A DNA stretch of 64,000 nt from Nocardioides jiangxiensis (lineage in GTDB: Bacteria; Actinomycetota; Actinomycetes; Propionibacteriales; Nocardioidaceae): positions 1,674,001 to 1,738,000 of the forward strand of contig NZ_JAUQTA010000001.1 of assembly GCF_030580915.1 (NCBI RefSeq), in the 5' to 3' direction. Shown here piece after piece: positions 46,204 through 55,867 of the stretch. Position 1 is the first letter of the stretch; each line of letters opens with the position of its first letter. The translations under genes were made by a program, and so were the position numbers. The notes below the pieces were generated by a model. That model was not told where the DNA came from. It was given only the letters and a program-made list of their open reading frames with translations, and did no database searches.

Positions 46204-47901
46204 TTGCTGCACGACGACACCACCGTGACCGGGACGTCCCCCGACGTCCCGACCTCCCTGCGATCCACGGCCCCGTGGTGGGCGGACGCCGTCGTCTACC
46301 AGGTGTACATCCGCTCGTTCGCCGACGGGGACGGTGACGGCATCGGCGACATCGCCGGCCTGCGGAGCAAGATCCCGTACCTCGCCGAGCTCGGCGTCGA
46401 CGCGATCTGGATCAACCCCTGGTACCCCTCGCCCCAGGCGGATGCGGGCTACGACGTCGCCGACTATCGCGACATCGAGCCGGCCTACGGCACGCTCGTC
46501 GAGGCGGACCTGCTGATCGCCGAGGCGCATGCTGCCGGGCTGCGGGTGATCCTCGACATCGTCCCCAACCACACCTCCGACCAGCACGCCTGGTTCCGTG
46601 CGGCGCTGGCCGGTGACGAGGCGGCGCGGGCGCGCTACATCTTCCGCCCCGGGCGCGGGGAGGCCGGTGAGCTCCCGCCGAACAACTGGCAGAGCGTCTT
46701 CGGGGGGCCGGCCTGGACCCGGTCGACGAACACCGACGGCACACCCGGTGAGTGGTACCTCCACCTCTTCGCCCCCGAGCAGCCCGACCTCGACTGGGAG
46801 AACCGCGAGGTCCGCGCCGAGTTCGAGGACATCCTGCGCTTCTGGTTCGACCGTGGCGTCGACGGCTTCCGCGTGGACGTCGCGCACGGGCTGGTCAAGG
46901 ACCAGGGCTTCGCGGACGCCGAGGGACCGGTGGGCCTGCTGCGCAACGACCACACCCACCCGGCGTGGGACAACGACGGGGTCCACGAGATCTACCGCGG
47001 GTGGCGCCGGGTTGCGGACTCCTACGACCCGCCGCGGATCTTCGTCGCCGAGGCGTGGGTCGCGGGCAGCGAGCGGCTCGCGCAGTACCTGCGGCCGGAC
47101 GAGCTGCACACCGCCTTCCAGTTCGACTTCCTCGGGGTGCCCTTCTCGGCGGCGGCCATGGCGCCCGTCGTCGACAGCGCCCGGGAGGCGGTCGCGGAGG
47201 CCGGGGGCACGACGACCTGGGTGCTCTCCAACCACGACGTCGTCCGCCACGTCACGCGCTACGCCCGCAGCCAGCCCGACCACTACATCGACTCGGCCTG
47301 GGACCGCCGCCGCTGGGCCGACGAGAAGCCCGACCTCGCCCTCGGCGTACGCCGCGCACGGGCGGCCACCCTCTTCGTCCTCGCCCTGCCCGGCACGGTC
47401 TACCTCTACCAGGGTGAGGAGCTCGGCCTCCCCGAGGTCGAGGAGATCCCCGGCGAGGCGCGCCAGGACCCGGTCTTCGCGATGAGCACCGACGGCGACG
47501 TCGGCCGAGACGGCTGCCGCGTCCCGCTGCCGTGGGGCGGTGACGGAGAGGCGGCCGGCTTCAGCCCGCCGGGTGCGACGGCCGCGCCGTGGCTCCCGCA
47601 GCCGCAGGGCTGGGAGCGGTTCAGTGCAGCCGCCCAGGACGGCGACCCGGCGTCGGTACTGACCCTCTACCGCACCGCGCTGCGCCTCCGCCGGGCCCAC
47701 CTCACGGGGGCGACGGACTTCGCCTGGGTGCACCGCTCCGAGGACGTGGTCGCCTTCCGGGTCGGGGCCGTCGAGGTGTGGACCAACACGGGCGACTCCC
47801 CGGTGGAGGTCCCCTCCGGCGAGGTGCTGCTCGCCTCGGTCGACGGCTTCACGGACGGTCTCCTTCCCGCCGCCGCGACCGTGTGGCTGCGGACGTCATG
47901 A
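46204..47901 (+). CDS. GH13 alpha-glucosidase, copy 2
   Basis: 565 residues, same length and TTG start (46204, GAGGGCGAT upstream) as copy 1. Catalytic regions are intact: DIVPNHTS, GFRVDVAHGL, FVAEAWV, LSNHDVVRH. Copies diverge in the C-terminal half and in the loop after DVAHGL (here KDQGFADAEG, in copy 1 KEEGLPDAGD), which shapes substrate choice. DNA from 46333 to 46667 is identical to 39334-39668. The two copies may split different disaccharides. Confidence 0.92.
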   Translation: MLHDDTTVTGTSPDVPTSLRSTAPWWADAVVYQVYIRSFADGDGDGIGDIAGLRSKIPYLAELGVDAIWINPWYPSPQADAGYDVADYRDIEPAYGTLVEADLLIAEAHAAGLRVILDIVPNHTSDQHAWFRAALAGDEAARARYIFRPGRGEAGELPPNNWQSVFGGPAWTRSTNTDGTPGEWYLHLFAPEQPDLDWENREVRAEFEDILRFWFDRGVDGFRVDVAHGLVKDQGFADAEGPVGLLRNDHTHPAWDNDGVHEIYRGWRRVADSYDPPRIFVAEAWVAGSERLAQYLRPDELHTAFQFDFLGVPFSAAAMAPVVDSAREAVAEAGGTTTWVLSNHDVVRHVTRYARSQPDHYIDSAWDRRRWADEKPDLALGVRRARAATLFVLALPGTVYLYQGEELGLPEVEEIPGEARQDPVFAMSTDGDVGRDGCRVPLPWGGDGEAAGFSPPGATAAPWLPQPQGWERFSAAAQDGDPASVLTLYRTALRLRRAHLTGATDFAWVHRSEDVVAFRVGAVEVWTNTGDSPVEVPSGEVLLASVDGFTDGLLPAAATVWLRTS

Positions 47902-47929
47902 CGGGTATCGCAGGTATGCGGGGCCGGCC

Positions 47930-49150
47930 GTGAGGTTCATCTTCAGCCCGCCCGCGGACGGCGCGGCCGGGCTGCTGGACCTGCCGTGGGAGGACCCCCT
48001 CGAGAGCTGGCAGGACGAGCGGCTGGTGGAGGTGCCGACCGCCGGCATCCATCGGCACGTGGTGCGCTTCGTCGAGACCCCGGAGGGCACCTTCGTCCTC
48101 AAGGAGCTCCCCGACGAGCTGGTCCGCCGCGAGTACCGGGTGCTGCGCGAGCTGGCCGACGTGAGCATCCCGGCGGTCGAGGTCGTGGGTGCGTGCCTCG
48201 ACCGGGTCGGCCAGGACTCGATCCTGGTCACGCGCTTCCTGAGCTACTCCGCGACGTACCGGCGCCTGCTGAGCACGATGCACGCCGGCCCGCAGCTGGA
48301 CGCCCTCATCGGGGGCATGGTCGAGCTGCTCGTGCGGCTGCACCTGGCCGGCTACCTCTGGGGTGACTGCTCGCTCTCCAACACGCTCTTCAAGCTCGAT
48401 GCCGGCGACCTCGAGGCCTACCTCGTCGACGCCGAGACGATGGAGCACCACCCGGCGCTGACGGCGGGGCAGCGGAGCCTGGACCTCGACTTCGCCCACG
48501 AGCGGATCGGCGGCGAGCTGATGGACCTGGAGGCGGGCGGCCTGCTCGCCGAGGACATCGACCCGGTCGACACCGCCGACAGCGTGCGCGAGCGGTACCA
48601 CGCGCTCTGGAACGAGGTGAACCGCGAGGACGTCGTCGCCAAGGACGAGCAGCGCTACCTCATCGGCGAGCGGATGCGACGCATCGAGGAGCTCGGGTTC
48701 GACGTCGACGAGGTCGAGCTGCTCCCCGCCGAGGACGGCTCCATGGTCCGGGTCCGCACGCGCGTGGCCGACCCCGGTCGCTGGCGGCGCCTGCTGCTGC
48801 GCCGCACCGGGCTGGACGTGCAGGACCAGCAGGCCCGGCGGCTGCTGGCCGACATCGCCAGCTTCCGGGCCTGGCTCGAGCAGGAGTCGGGCCAGCCGGT
48901 CTCCGAGGCCGCGGCGGCGAGCCGCTGGGTGCTCGACTGCTACAACCCGATCGTGTCGGCGATCCCGGCGGAGCTCCGCGGCAAGCGCGACGAGGCGGAG
49001 GTCTTCCACGAGGTGCTCGAGCAGCGCTGGCTGCTCTCTGAGCGCGCGGGCCACGACGTCAGCACCTCGGAGGCGGCCCGGCACTACTTCCAGGTGGTGC
49101 TGCCGGACCTCCCGACGGCTTCACTGCCGGTGATCCCCGAGCACGACTGA
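47930..49150 (+). CDS. DUF4032 protein with a kinase-like N-terminal region
   Basis: 406 residues. The N-terminal half has a protein-kinase-like (LPS/Kdo-kinase type) pattern: FVLKELPDELVRREYRVLREL gives the Lys and Glu, and HLAGYLWGDCSLSNTLF with AYLVDAETME gives the catalytic loop and metal Asp. The C-terminal half matches the DUF4032 type (EAAAASRWVLDCYNPIVSAIP). Function unknown; phosphorylation of a sugar or small metabolite is possible. GTG start, 29 bases after copy 2, so probably in the alpha-glucoside operon. Confidence 0.8.
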   Translation: MRFIFSPPADGAAGLLDLPWEDPLESWQDERLVEVPTAGIHRHVVRFVETPEGTFVLKELPDELVRREYRVLRELADVSIPAVEVVGACLDRVGQDSILVTRFLSYSATYRRLLSTMHAGPQLDALIGGMVELLVRLHLAGYLWGDCSLSNTLFKLDAGDLEAYLVDAETMEHHPALTAGQRSLDLDFAHERIGGELMDLEAGGLLAEDIDPVDTADSVRERYHALWNEVNREDVVAKDEQRYLIGERMRRIEELGFDVDEVELLPAEDGSMVRVRTRVADPGRWRRLLLRRTGLDVQDQQARRLLADIASFRAWLEQESGQPVSEAAAASRWVLDCYNPIVSAIPAELRGKRDEAEVFHEVLEQRWLLSERAGHDVSTSEAARHYFQVVLPDLPTASLPVIPEHD

Positions 49151-49173
49151 CGTCGCTGCACACCGGCCGGGAG

Positions 49174-49216
49174 CGCCGAGACGGGGCTCGTGCCCGGCAC
49201 GAGCCCCATCTCGGCG
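49174..49216. terminator. Bidirectional terminator hairpin
   Basis: Arms of 19 bases with one mismatch: CGCCGAGA-C-GGGGCTCGTG pairs with CACGAGCCCC-A-TCTCGGCG around a short CCCGG loop. It lies between the convergent DUF4032 gene and glgM and marks the end of both operons. Confidence 0.85.
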
Positions 49217-50380
49217 TCAGAGGAGCGAGCGGTAGAGGGCTGCGGTCTGCTCCGCGATCGGGGCCCAGCCGAACTGGTCGCGCGCCCGGTTCATCCCGGC
49301 GAGGCCCATGCGCGCGGCGAGCGCCGGGTCGGCGACGAGCCGGTTCGCTGCGGCGGCCAGGCCTGCCTCGAAGCCGTCCGGGTCCTCGGCGTCGTAGTCG
49401 ACCAGCATGCCCGTCTCGTCGTCGACGACGACGTCCGGGATGCCGCCGACGCGGCTGGCGACGACCGCGGCGCCGCACGCCATGGCCTCCAGGTTGACGA
49501 TGCCGAGCGGCTCGTAGACCGACGGGCAGCAGAAGAAGAGGGCATGGCTCAGCACCTGCCGGACGTCCTCGGGAGGCAGCATCTGAGAGACCACGAAGAC
49601 GCCGGTACGCCGCGCGTGCAGCTCAGCGATGGCCGCGTCGGTCTCCGCCTCCAGCTCGGGGGTGTCGGCGGCGCCGGCGAGCAGCACCAGCTGCAGCTCC
49701 GGGTCGAAGTCCAGCGCGGCACGGAGCAGGTGGGCGACGCCCTTCTGCCGCGTGATCCGGCCGACGAACGCGGCGTACGGTCGGGCGGGGTCGACGCCGA
49801 TCCGGTCGAGGACGCCGCGGTCGGGGTCGGGGAAGTAGAGCTCCGCGTCGATCCCGTTGTGGATCACGTGGATCCGGGCGGGGTCGACGGCGGGGTAGGC
49901 CCGCTGGACGTCCTCGCGCATCGCCGCGCTGACCGCGACGATCGCGTCGGCCGACTCGTAGGCGGTCCGCTCGGCCCACGACGACAGGGCGTAGCCGCCG
50001 CCGAGCTGCTCCGCCTTCCACGGCCGGTCCGGCTCGAGCGAGTGCGCGGTGATCACGTGCGGGACGCCGTAGAGCAGCTTCGCCCAGTGGCCGGCCATCG
50101 CGGCGTACCAGGTGTGGGAGTGGACCAGGTCCGAGCCGGAGACCGCGGCTGTCATGGTGAGGTCGGTCGAGAGCACACGCAGCGCCGGGTTGGCGTCGGC
50201 GAGCCGCTCGTCCTTCTCGGAGTGGGCGGTCGCGCCCGGCCGTGGCTCGCCCATGCACTGCACGTCGACGTCGACGAGCGCCGCGAGCTCGCGGGCGAGG
50301 AAGGTGACGTGGACGCCGGCCCCGCCGTAGACGTCGGGCGGGAACTCCCGGGTCAGGATGCTCACGCGGAGGTCGCTCAT
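49217..50380 (-). CDS. glgM: GT4 glycogen synthase / alpha-maltose-1-phosphate synthase
   Basis: 387 residues, GT-B fold. Motifs are [16 protein letters not shown] at the N-terminus, [15 protein letters not shown] and the GT4 signature [19 protein letters not shown]. The length equals that of mycobacterial Rv1212c (GlgM) as I remember it. With glgE in the same operon it most likely makes maltose-1-phosphate from ADP-glucose and glucose-1-phosphate, rather than only extending glycogen as classical GlgA. The ATG overlaps the glgC stop. Last gene of the glg operon. Confidence 0.9.
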   Translation of the reverse strand: MSDLRVSILTREFPPDVYGGAGVHVTFLARELAALVDVDVQCMGEPRPGATAHSEKDERLADANPALRVLSTDLTMTAAVSGSDLVHSHTWYAAMAGHWAKLLYGVPHVITAHSLEPDRPWKAEQLGGGYALSSWAERTAYESADAIVAVSAAMREDVQRAYPAVDPARIHVIHNGIDAELYFPDPDRGVLDRIGVDPARPYAAFVGRITRQKGVAHLLRAALDFDPELQLVLLAGAADTPELEAETDAAIAELHARRTGVFVVSQMLPPEDVRQVLSHALFFCCPSVYEPLGIVNLEAMACGAAVVASRVGGIPDVVVDDETGMLVDYDAEDPDGFEAGLAAAANRLVADPALAARMGLAGMNRARDQFGWAPIAEQTAALYRSLL

Positions 50381-51585
50381 ACGACCTGCCCCTTTCCGAT
50401 GACGACGACGCCACCCGGGCTCACGTGGAACCCGCGACGCCGGTCGTCGTCGTGGTTGATGCCGATGAGGGTGCCCGGCGGGACCACGACGTTCTTGTCG
50501 ATGATGGCGTTGCGGATGATCGCACCCTTGCCGATGCGGACGTTGTCCATCAGGACCGACCGCTGCACCGTCGCGCCGTCCTCGATCCGGGTGTTGGTCG
50601 CGAAGACAGAGCTCTCGGTCGTGGCGCCGGAGATGATCGAGCCCGCGCTCACGATCGAGTCGCGGACCGTCGCGCCGTGCACGAACTTCGGACCGGGCAG
50701 CTGTGCCTGGTAGGAGTAGATCGGCCACTGGTCGTTGTAGAGGTTGAAGATCGGCTCCGCGGAGACCAGGTCCAGGTGGGCCTCGTGGTAGGAGTCGATG
50801 GTGCCGACGTCGCGCCAGTAGCCGCGGTCGCGGTCGGAGGCGCCGGGCACCTCGTTGTCCTTGAAGTCGTAGACGGCGGCCAGGCCCTTCGCGACCAGGG
50901 CGGGCACGATGTCGCCGCCCATGTCGTGCCGCGAGGTCGGGTCGGCCGCGTCGGCCTCGAGCGCCTCGATGAGGGTGTCGGCGGTGAAGACGTAGTTGCC
51001 CATCGAGGCGAGCACCTCCTCGGGGGAGTCGGGCAGACCGGGCGGGTCGGCCGGCTTCTCCAGGAACTCGCTGATCGTGCTGCCGTCCCCGGCGACGGTC
51101 ATCACGCCGAACTGGTCGGCCTGGCTGCGCGGCACGCGGATGCCGGCGACGGTCACTCCTGCACCGGAGGCGACGTGCGCGTCGACCATCTGGCGGGCGT
51201 TCATCCGGTAGACGTGGTCGGCGCCGAAGACCACGATGATGTCCGGGTTCTCGTCGGTGATCAGGTTCATCGACTGGTAGATCGCGTCGGCGCTGCCCTG
51301 GTACCACTGCTTGCCGCGCCGCTGCTGCGCCGGCACCGGCGTGACGTAGTTGCCGAGCATGCTCGACATCCGCCAGGTCAGCGAGATGTGGCGGTCGAGC
51401 GAGTGCGACTTGTACTGGGTGAGGACCGCGCACTTGAGGAAGCCCGAGTTGATCAGGTTCGACAGCGCGAAGTCGATCAGCCGGTAGCTGCCCGCGAAGG
51501 GCACCGCGGGCTTGGCCCGGTCCTCGGTCAGCGGCATCAGCCGCTTCCCCTCGCCACCGGCGAGGACGATGCCCAGCACCTTCAT
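50377..51585 (-). CDS. glgC: Glucose-1-phosphate adenylyltransferase
   Basis: 402 residues. N-terminal pyrophosphorylase signature [20 protein letters not shown], substrate motif [18 protein letters not shown] and [19 protein letters not shown], then a left-handed beta-helix with repeats such as [15 protein letters not shown] and [15 protein letters not shown]. Makes ADP-glucose for GlgM. ATGA overlaps with both glgB upstream and glgM downstream. Confidence 0.96.
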   Translation of the reverse strand: MKVLGIVLAGGEGKRLMPLTEDRAKPAVPFAGSYRLIDFALSNLINSGFLKCAVLTQYKSHSLDRHISLTWRMSSMLGNYVTPVPAQQRRGKQWYQGSADAIYQSMNLITDENPDIIVVFGADHVYRMNARQMVDAHVASGAGVTVAGIRVPRSQADQFGVMTVAGDGSTISEFLEKPADPPGLPDSPEEVLASMGNYVFTADTLIEALEADAADPTSRHDMGGDIVPALVAKGLAAVYDFKDNEVPGASDRDRGYWRDVGTIDSYHEAHLDLVSAEPIFNLYNDQWPIYSYQAQLPGPKFVHGATVRDSIVSAGSIISGATTESSVFATNTRIEDGATVQRSVLMDNVRIGKGAIIRNAIIDKNVVVPPGTLIGINHDDDRRRGFHVSPGGVVVIGKGQVV

Positions 51586-53789
51586 CGCACGTCTCCTTCG
51601 TCGTCGGGTGATGCACTGTCCAGGGGCGCGGCGACGGGCGTCAGCCAGACGACGCCGAGCGGGGGCACGACGACGTCGGCCGACGCCGGCTGGCCCTGCC
51701 AGGGCCGTGACGCGGCCTCGACGGAGCCGAGGTTGCCCACGCCGCTTCCTCCGTACGGCGTGGCGTCGGTGTTGAGCACCTCGCGCCACGTGCCCGCGGC
51801 GGGCAGGCCGACCCGGTGCGCGTGGAGCGGCACGGCCGACAGGTTCGCGACGACCGCGAGCGGCTGACCGTCGGCGGACCAGCGCAGGAACGCGAGCACG
51901 TTGCGCTCGGCGTCGTGTGCCTCGAGCCAGGTGAAGCCGGCCGGGTCGTGGTCGACCTCGAAGAGCGCGGGGGTGGCGCGGTACGTCGCGTTGAGGTCCG
52001 CGACCAGGCGGCGTACGCCGTCGTGCTCGGGGCGGTCGAGCAGCCACCAGTCCAGCTCGCGCTGCTCGGCCCACTCGGTCTCCTGGGCGAGCTCGCCGCC
52101 CATGAAGAGCAGCTGCTTGCCGGGGTGGGACCACTGCAGGGCGAGGAGGGAGCGGAGGTTCGCGCGGCGGCGCCACGGGTCACCCGGCATCTTCGTGAGC
52201 AGGGAGCCCTTGCCGTGCACGACCTCGTCGTGGCTGAGTGGCAGGACGAAGTTCTCCGAGAAGGCGTAGACCAGGCTGAAGGTCAGCTCGTCGTGGTGGT
52301 GGCTGCGGTGCACCGGGTCGTGCGCGAAGTACTGGAGCGTGTCGTGCATCCAGCCCATGTTCCACTTGAAGCCGAAGCCCAGGCCGCCGGCGTCGGTGGC
52401 GCGCGTGACGCCTGGCCACGAGGTCGACTCCTCGGCGACGGTGAAGGCGCCCGGCACCGCGCGGTAGACCGTGGCGTTGAGCTCCTGGAGGAACTGCACG
52501 GCCTCGAGGTTCTCCCGCCCGCCGTGCACGTTGGGCAGCCACTGCCCGTCCTCGCGGGAGTAGTCGAGGTAGAGCATCGAGGCGACGGCGTCGACCCGGA
52601 GGCCGTCGGCGTGGAACTCCTGGAGCCAGTAGAGGGCGTTGGCGACGAGGAAGTTGCGCACCTCGGGGCGGCCGAAGTCGAAGACGTAGGTGCCCCAGTC
52701 GGGGTGCTCGCCGCGGCGCGGGTCGGGGTGCTCGTAGAGCGGTGTCCCGTCGAAGCGGGCCAGCGCGAAGGCGTCCTTCGGGAAGTGCGCCGGCACCCAG
52801 TCGAGGATCACGCCGACCCCCGCGTTGTGCAGCGCGTCGATGAGCCGACGGAGGCCGTCCGGGTCGCCGAAGCGCGCGGTCGGCGCGTAGTAGGAGGTGA
52901 CCTGGTAGCCCCACGAGCCACCGAACGGGTGCTCCATGACCGGCAGCAGCTCGACGTGGGTGAACCCCAGCTCCCGGACGTACGCCGTGAGGTGCTCGGC
53001 CAGCTCGTCGTAGCTGTAGGAGCTGCCGTCGGGATGCCGGCGCCACGAGCCGAGGTGCACCTCGTAGACCGACATCGGCTGGCGGTCCGGACGCGCGGTG
53101 CGCGCGGCCATCCAGGCGTCGTCGGTCCAGACGTGGCCGGACTCGAAGGCCACCGACGCGGTCAGCGGCGGCACCTCGGTACGCCGGGCGAGCGGGTCCG
53201 CCTTGTCGGCCCATTCACCGTCGGGCCCGAGGATCGCGAACTTGTAGCGGAAGCCCGGCTCGAGCCCCGGCACGAAGAGCTCCCAGACGCCCGAGCCGCC
53301 GAGCCGGCGCATCGGGTGCTCCGCGCCGCTCCAGCCGTTGAAGTCCCCGGTGACGCGCACGCCGCGGGCGCCGGGCGCCCAGACCGCGAACGCTGTGCCG
53401 GACGCCCCGCCGGAGGTGACCTGTCGCGCGCCGAGCACCTCCCAGAGTCGCTCGTGCCGGCCCTCGGCGACCAGGTGCAGGTCGAGGTCGCCCACGGTCG
53501 GCCAGTGCCGCCACGGGTCGTCGACCAGCTGCGGCTGGCTGCCGGACCACACCACCTCGAGCCGGTAGTCCTCGACGGGAACGTCGAGCGCCGCCTCCCA
53601 GACCCCCGCATGCACGTGGGCGAGCGGGACCCGGAGGTCGCCCGCCACCAGCGTCACGCTCGCGGCCAGCGGCTTGAGTGCCCGGACGACGGCGCCGTCG
53701 TCGGTGACGTGGACGCCGAGCAGCCGGTGCGGGTCGTCGTGGTGGCCGGAGACGAGCGCGTCGACCTCGGCGTGGAGGGCGGTGCTCAT
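51582..53789 (-). CDS. glgB: 1,4-alpha-glucan branching enzyme
   Basis: 735 residues, GH13_9. Two N-terminal beta-sandwich (CBM48-type) domains precede the catalytic barrel. Active-site regions are [14 protein letters not shown] (nucleophile Asp), [13 protein letters not shown] (acid-base Glu) and [12 protein letters not shown]. In the GlgE pathway it branches the linear glucan. Translation is coupled by ATGA overlaps to glgE before and glgC after. Confidence 0.96.
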   Translation of the reverse strand: MSTALHAEVDALVSGHHDDPHRLLGVHVTDDGAVVRALKPLAASVTLVAGDLRVPLAHVHAGVWEAALDVPVEDYRLEVVWSGSQPQLVDDPWRHWPTVGDLDLHLVAEGRHERLWEVLGARQVTSGGASGTAFAVWAPGARGVRVTGDFNGWSGAEHPMRRLGGSGVWELFVPGLEPGFRYKFAILGPDGEWADKADPLARRTEVPPLTASVAFESGHVWTDDAWMAARTARPDRQPMSVYEVHLGSWRRHPDGSSYSYDELAEHLTAYVRELGFTHVELLPVMEHPFGGSWGYQVTSYYAPTARFGDPDGLRRLIDALHNAGVGVILDWVPAHFPKDAFALARFDGTPLYEHPDPRRGEHPDWGTYVFDFGRPEVRNFLVANALYWLQEFHADGLRVDAVASMLYLDYSREDGQWLPNVHGGRENLEAVQFLQELNATVYRAVPGAFTVAEESTSWPGVTRATDAGGLGFGFKWNMGWMHDTLQYFAHDPVHRSHHHDELTFSLVYAFSENFVLPLSHDEVVHGKGSLLTKMPGDPWRRRANLRSLLALQWSHPGKQLLFMGGELAQETEWAEQRELDWWLLDRPEHDGVRRLVADLNATYRATPALFEVDHDPAGFTWLEAHDAERNVLAFLRWSADGQPLAVVANLSAVPLHAHRVGLPAAGTWREVLNTDATPYGGSGVGNLGSVEAASRPWQGQPASADVVVPPLGVVWLTPVAAPLDSASPDDEGDVR

Positions 53790-55867
53790 GCGTCACCTCC
53801 CGTCGGCCGGTGGACGTGCAGGACGTGGGCGGGCTCCACCGCGGGGTCGAGACGCACGTAGTTGGTGCCACCCCAGGTCCAGGTCTGGCCGCTCAGCAGG
53901 TCGGTCACCTCGAAGCCCCGGTCGGCAGGGAGGCCGAGGGCGTCGAGGTCGAGGTGCACCAGCGTCTCCCGCGTGTGGTGGGGGTCGAGGTTGGCCACGA
54001 CGACCACCGCGTCGCCGCCAGCGGGGTCGGCGAGGTCGTGCTTGCTGAAGCAGAGGACGGCGTCGTCGTCGGTGTGGTGGATCGTCACGTTGCGCAGCTG
54101 TCGGAGGGCGCGGTGCTCCCGGCGGATCGCGTTGAGCCGGGTCAGGTACGGCGCCAGCGTCTGCGCCGACGCCTCTGCGGCCGCCCAGTCGCGGGGCCGG
54201 AGCTGGAACTTCTCGGAGTCGAGGTACTCCTCCGCTCCGGGACGCAGCGGCTGGTGCTCGCACAGCTCGTAGCCGGCGTACACGCCCCAGCTGGGGGAGC
54301 CCGTCGCGGCCAGCACCGCGCGCACCTTGAACGCCGCCGGCGTGCCGCTCTGCAGGTAGAAGGGGTTGATGTCGGGGGTGTTGACCCAGAAGCTCGGCCG
54401 CAGGGCGGCGCTGGTCTCGCGGGAGACCTCGGTCAGGTAGGACTCGAGCTCGGCCTTCGTGTTGCGCCAGGTGAAGTACGTGTAGGACTGGTGGAAGCCG
54501 ACCGTGGCCAGCGCCCGCATCATCGGCGGCGCGGTGAACGCCTCGGAGAGGAAGACCACGTCGGGGTCGGTGGCGCGGATCCGGGCGAAGAGGTCGGCCC
54601 AGAAGTGCACCGGCTTGGTGTGCGGGTTGTCGACGCGGAAGATCCGGATGCCGTGCGCCATCCAGTGGCGCAGCACGCGCTCGGCCTCGGCGAGGATGCC
54701 CGGGTAGTCGTTGTCGAAGTTGATCGGGTAGATGTCCTGGTACTTCTTCGGCGGGTTCTCGGCGTAGGCGATCGACCCGTCCGCGCGCGTCGTGAACCAC
54801 TCGGGATGCGCCTCGACCCACGGGTGGTCCGGCGCCGCCTGCAGGGCGAAGTCGAGGGCCACTTCCAGGCCGACCGCGGCGGCGTCGGCCACGAAGGCGT
54901 CGAAGTCCTCGATAGTCCCGAGGTCAGGATGCACGGCGTCGTGTCCGCCGTGACGCGACCCGATCGCCCACGGCGAGCCGACCCAGTCCGCGGGGTGCGG
55001 CCCCGCCGGCTCCTGGACGACGTTGTTCGGCCCCTTCCGGTTGACCTCGCCGATCGGATGGATCGGCGGCAGGTAGAGCACGTCGAAGCCCATCGCCGCG
55101 ACGGCAGGCAGGCGCTCGGCCGCCGTACGGAAGGAGCCGGAGACGAGGGAGCCGTCCTCGGCGCGGTGGGCGCCCTCGGACCGCGGGAAGAACTCGTACC
55201 AGCTGGTGACCAGGGCCCGCTCGCGGTCGACGAAGAACGGATGCGGCTCGTCGCTGCCGCACAGGTCGCGCAGCGGGAACGCGTCGATCGCGTGGCGGAT
55301 CTCGGCCGACTCGGCCGCGGCCAGCCGGACTCCGGGAGCGACCGTGGTGTCGGCGAGCAGCCTGCGCACCTTGCGTACCGCGGCGCGCGTCGGGGCGTCG
55401 GCCTTCACCTCCTTCTCCCAGCGCTCGAGCAGCAGCGCGCCTTCGGTGAACATCAGCTCGACGTCGACGCCGGCCGGCACCTTGACCGACGTCGCGTGAA
55501 GCCAGGTGGCGAGCGGGTCGCTCCAGGACTGCACCTCGAACGTCCAGGCACCGACGAGGTCGGGCGTCACGACGGCGGAGAGCCGCGCGGCGTCCGGTCC
55601 GGTCGCGCGCATGCGCACGGGCGCGCGCCGCTTGCGCCTGGGGTCGGTGAGGACGACGTCGGCGCCGTAGCGGTCGTGGCCCTCGCGGAAGACCAGCGCC
55701 GACACCTCGAACGGCTCGCCGACCGCTGCCTTCGTGGGGAACCGTCCGCCGTCGATGACGGGGGAGACGTCCATGACCGGGATCCGGCCGACGCGTCGCC
55801 CGCCGCCCGCAGCAGGGGCGGCGTCCTTGCGGACGTGGCGCCCGCCGGTGATCGCGCTGTTGCTCAT
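53786..55867 (-). CDS. glgE: Alpha-1,4-glucan:maltose-1-phosphate maltosyltransferase
   Basis: 693 residues, GH13_3. Characteristic GlgE sequences: [55 protein letters not shown], nucleophile Asp in [13 protein letters not shown] and Glu in [11 protein letters not shown]. It adds maltosyl units from maltose-1-phosphate to alpha-glucan and is essential in mycobacteria. The start at 55867 overlaps the glgX stop; the frame is open to 56023 inside glgX. The first 25 residues are a basic, Gly-rich tail. Confidence 0.95.
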   Translation of the reverse strand: MSNSAITGGRHVRKDAAPAAGGGRRVGRIPVMDVSPVIDGGRFPTKAAVGEPFEVSALVFREGHDRYGADVVLTDPRRKRRAPVRMRATGPDAARLSAVVTPDLVGAWTFEVQSWSDPLATWLHATSVKVPAGVDVELMFTEGALLLERWEKEVKADAPTRAAVRKVRRLLADTTVAPGVRLAAAESAEIRHAIDAFPLRDLCGSDEPHPFFVDRERALVTSWYEFFPRSEGAHRAEDGSLVSGSFRTAAERLPAVAAMGFDVLYLPPIHPIGEVNRKGPNNVVQEPAGPHPADWVGSPWAIGSRHGGHDAVHPDLGTIEDFDAFVADAAAVGLEVALDFALQAAPDHPWVEAHPEWFTTRADGSIAYAENPPKKYQDIYPINFDNDYPGILAEAERVLRHWMAHGIRIFRVDNPHTKPVHFWADLFARIRATDPDVVFLSEAFTAPPMMRALATVGFHQSYTYFTWRNTKAELESYLTEVSRETSAALRPSFWVNTPDINPFYLQSGTPAAFKVRAVLAATGSPSWGVYAGYELCEHQPLRPGAEEYLDSEKFQLRPRDWAAAEASAQTLAPYLTRLNAIRREHRALRQLRNVTIHHTDDDAVLCFSKHDLADPAGGDAVVVVANLDPHHTRETLVHLDLDALGLPADRGFEVTDLLSGQTWTWGGTNYVRLDPAVEPAHVLHVHRPTGGDA

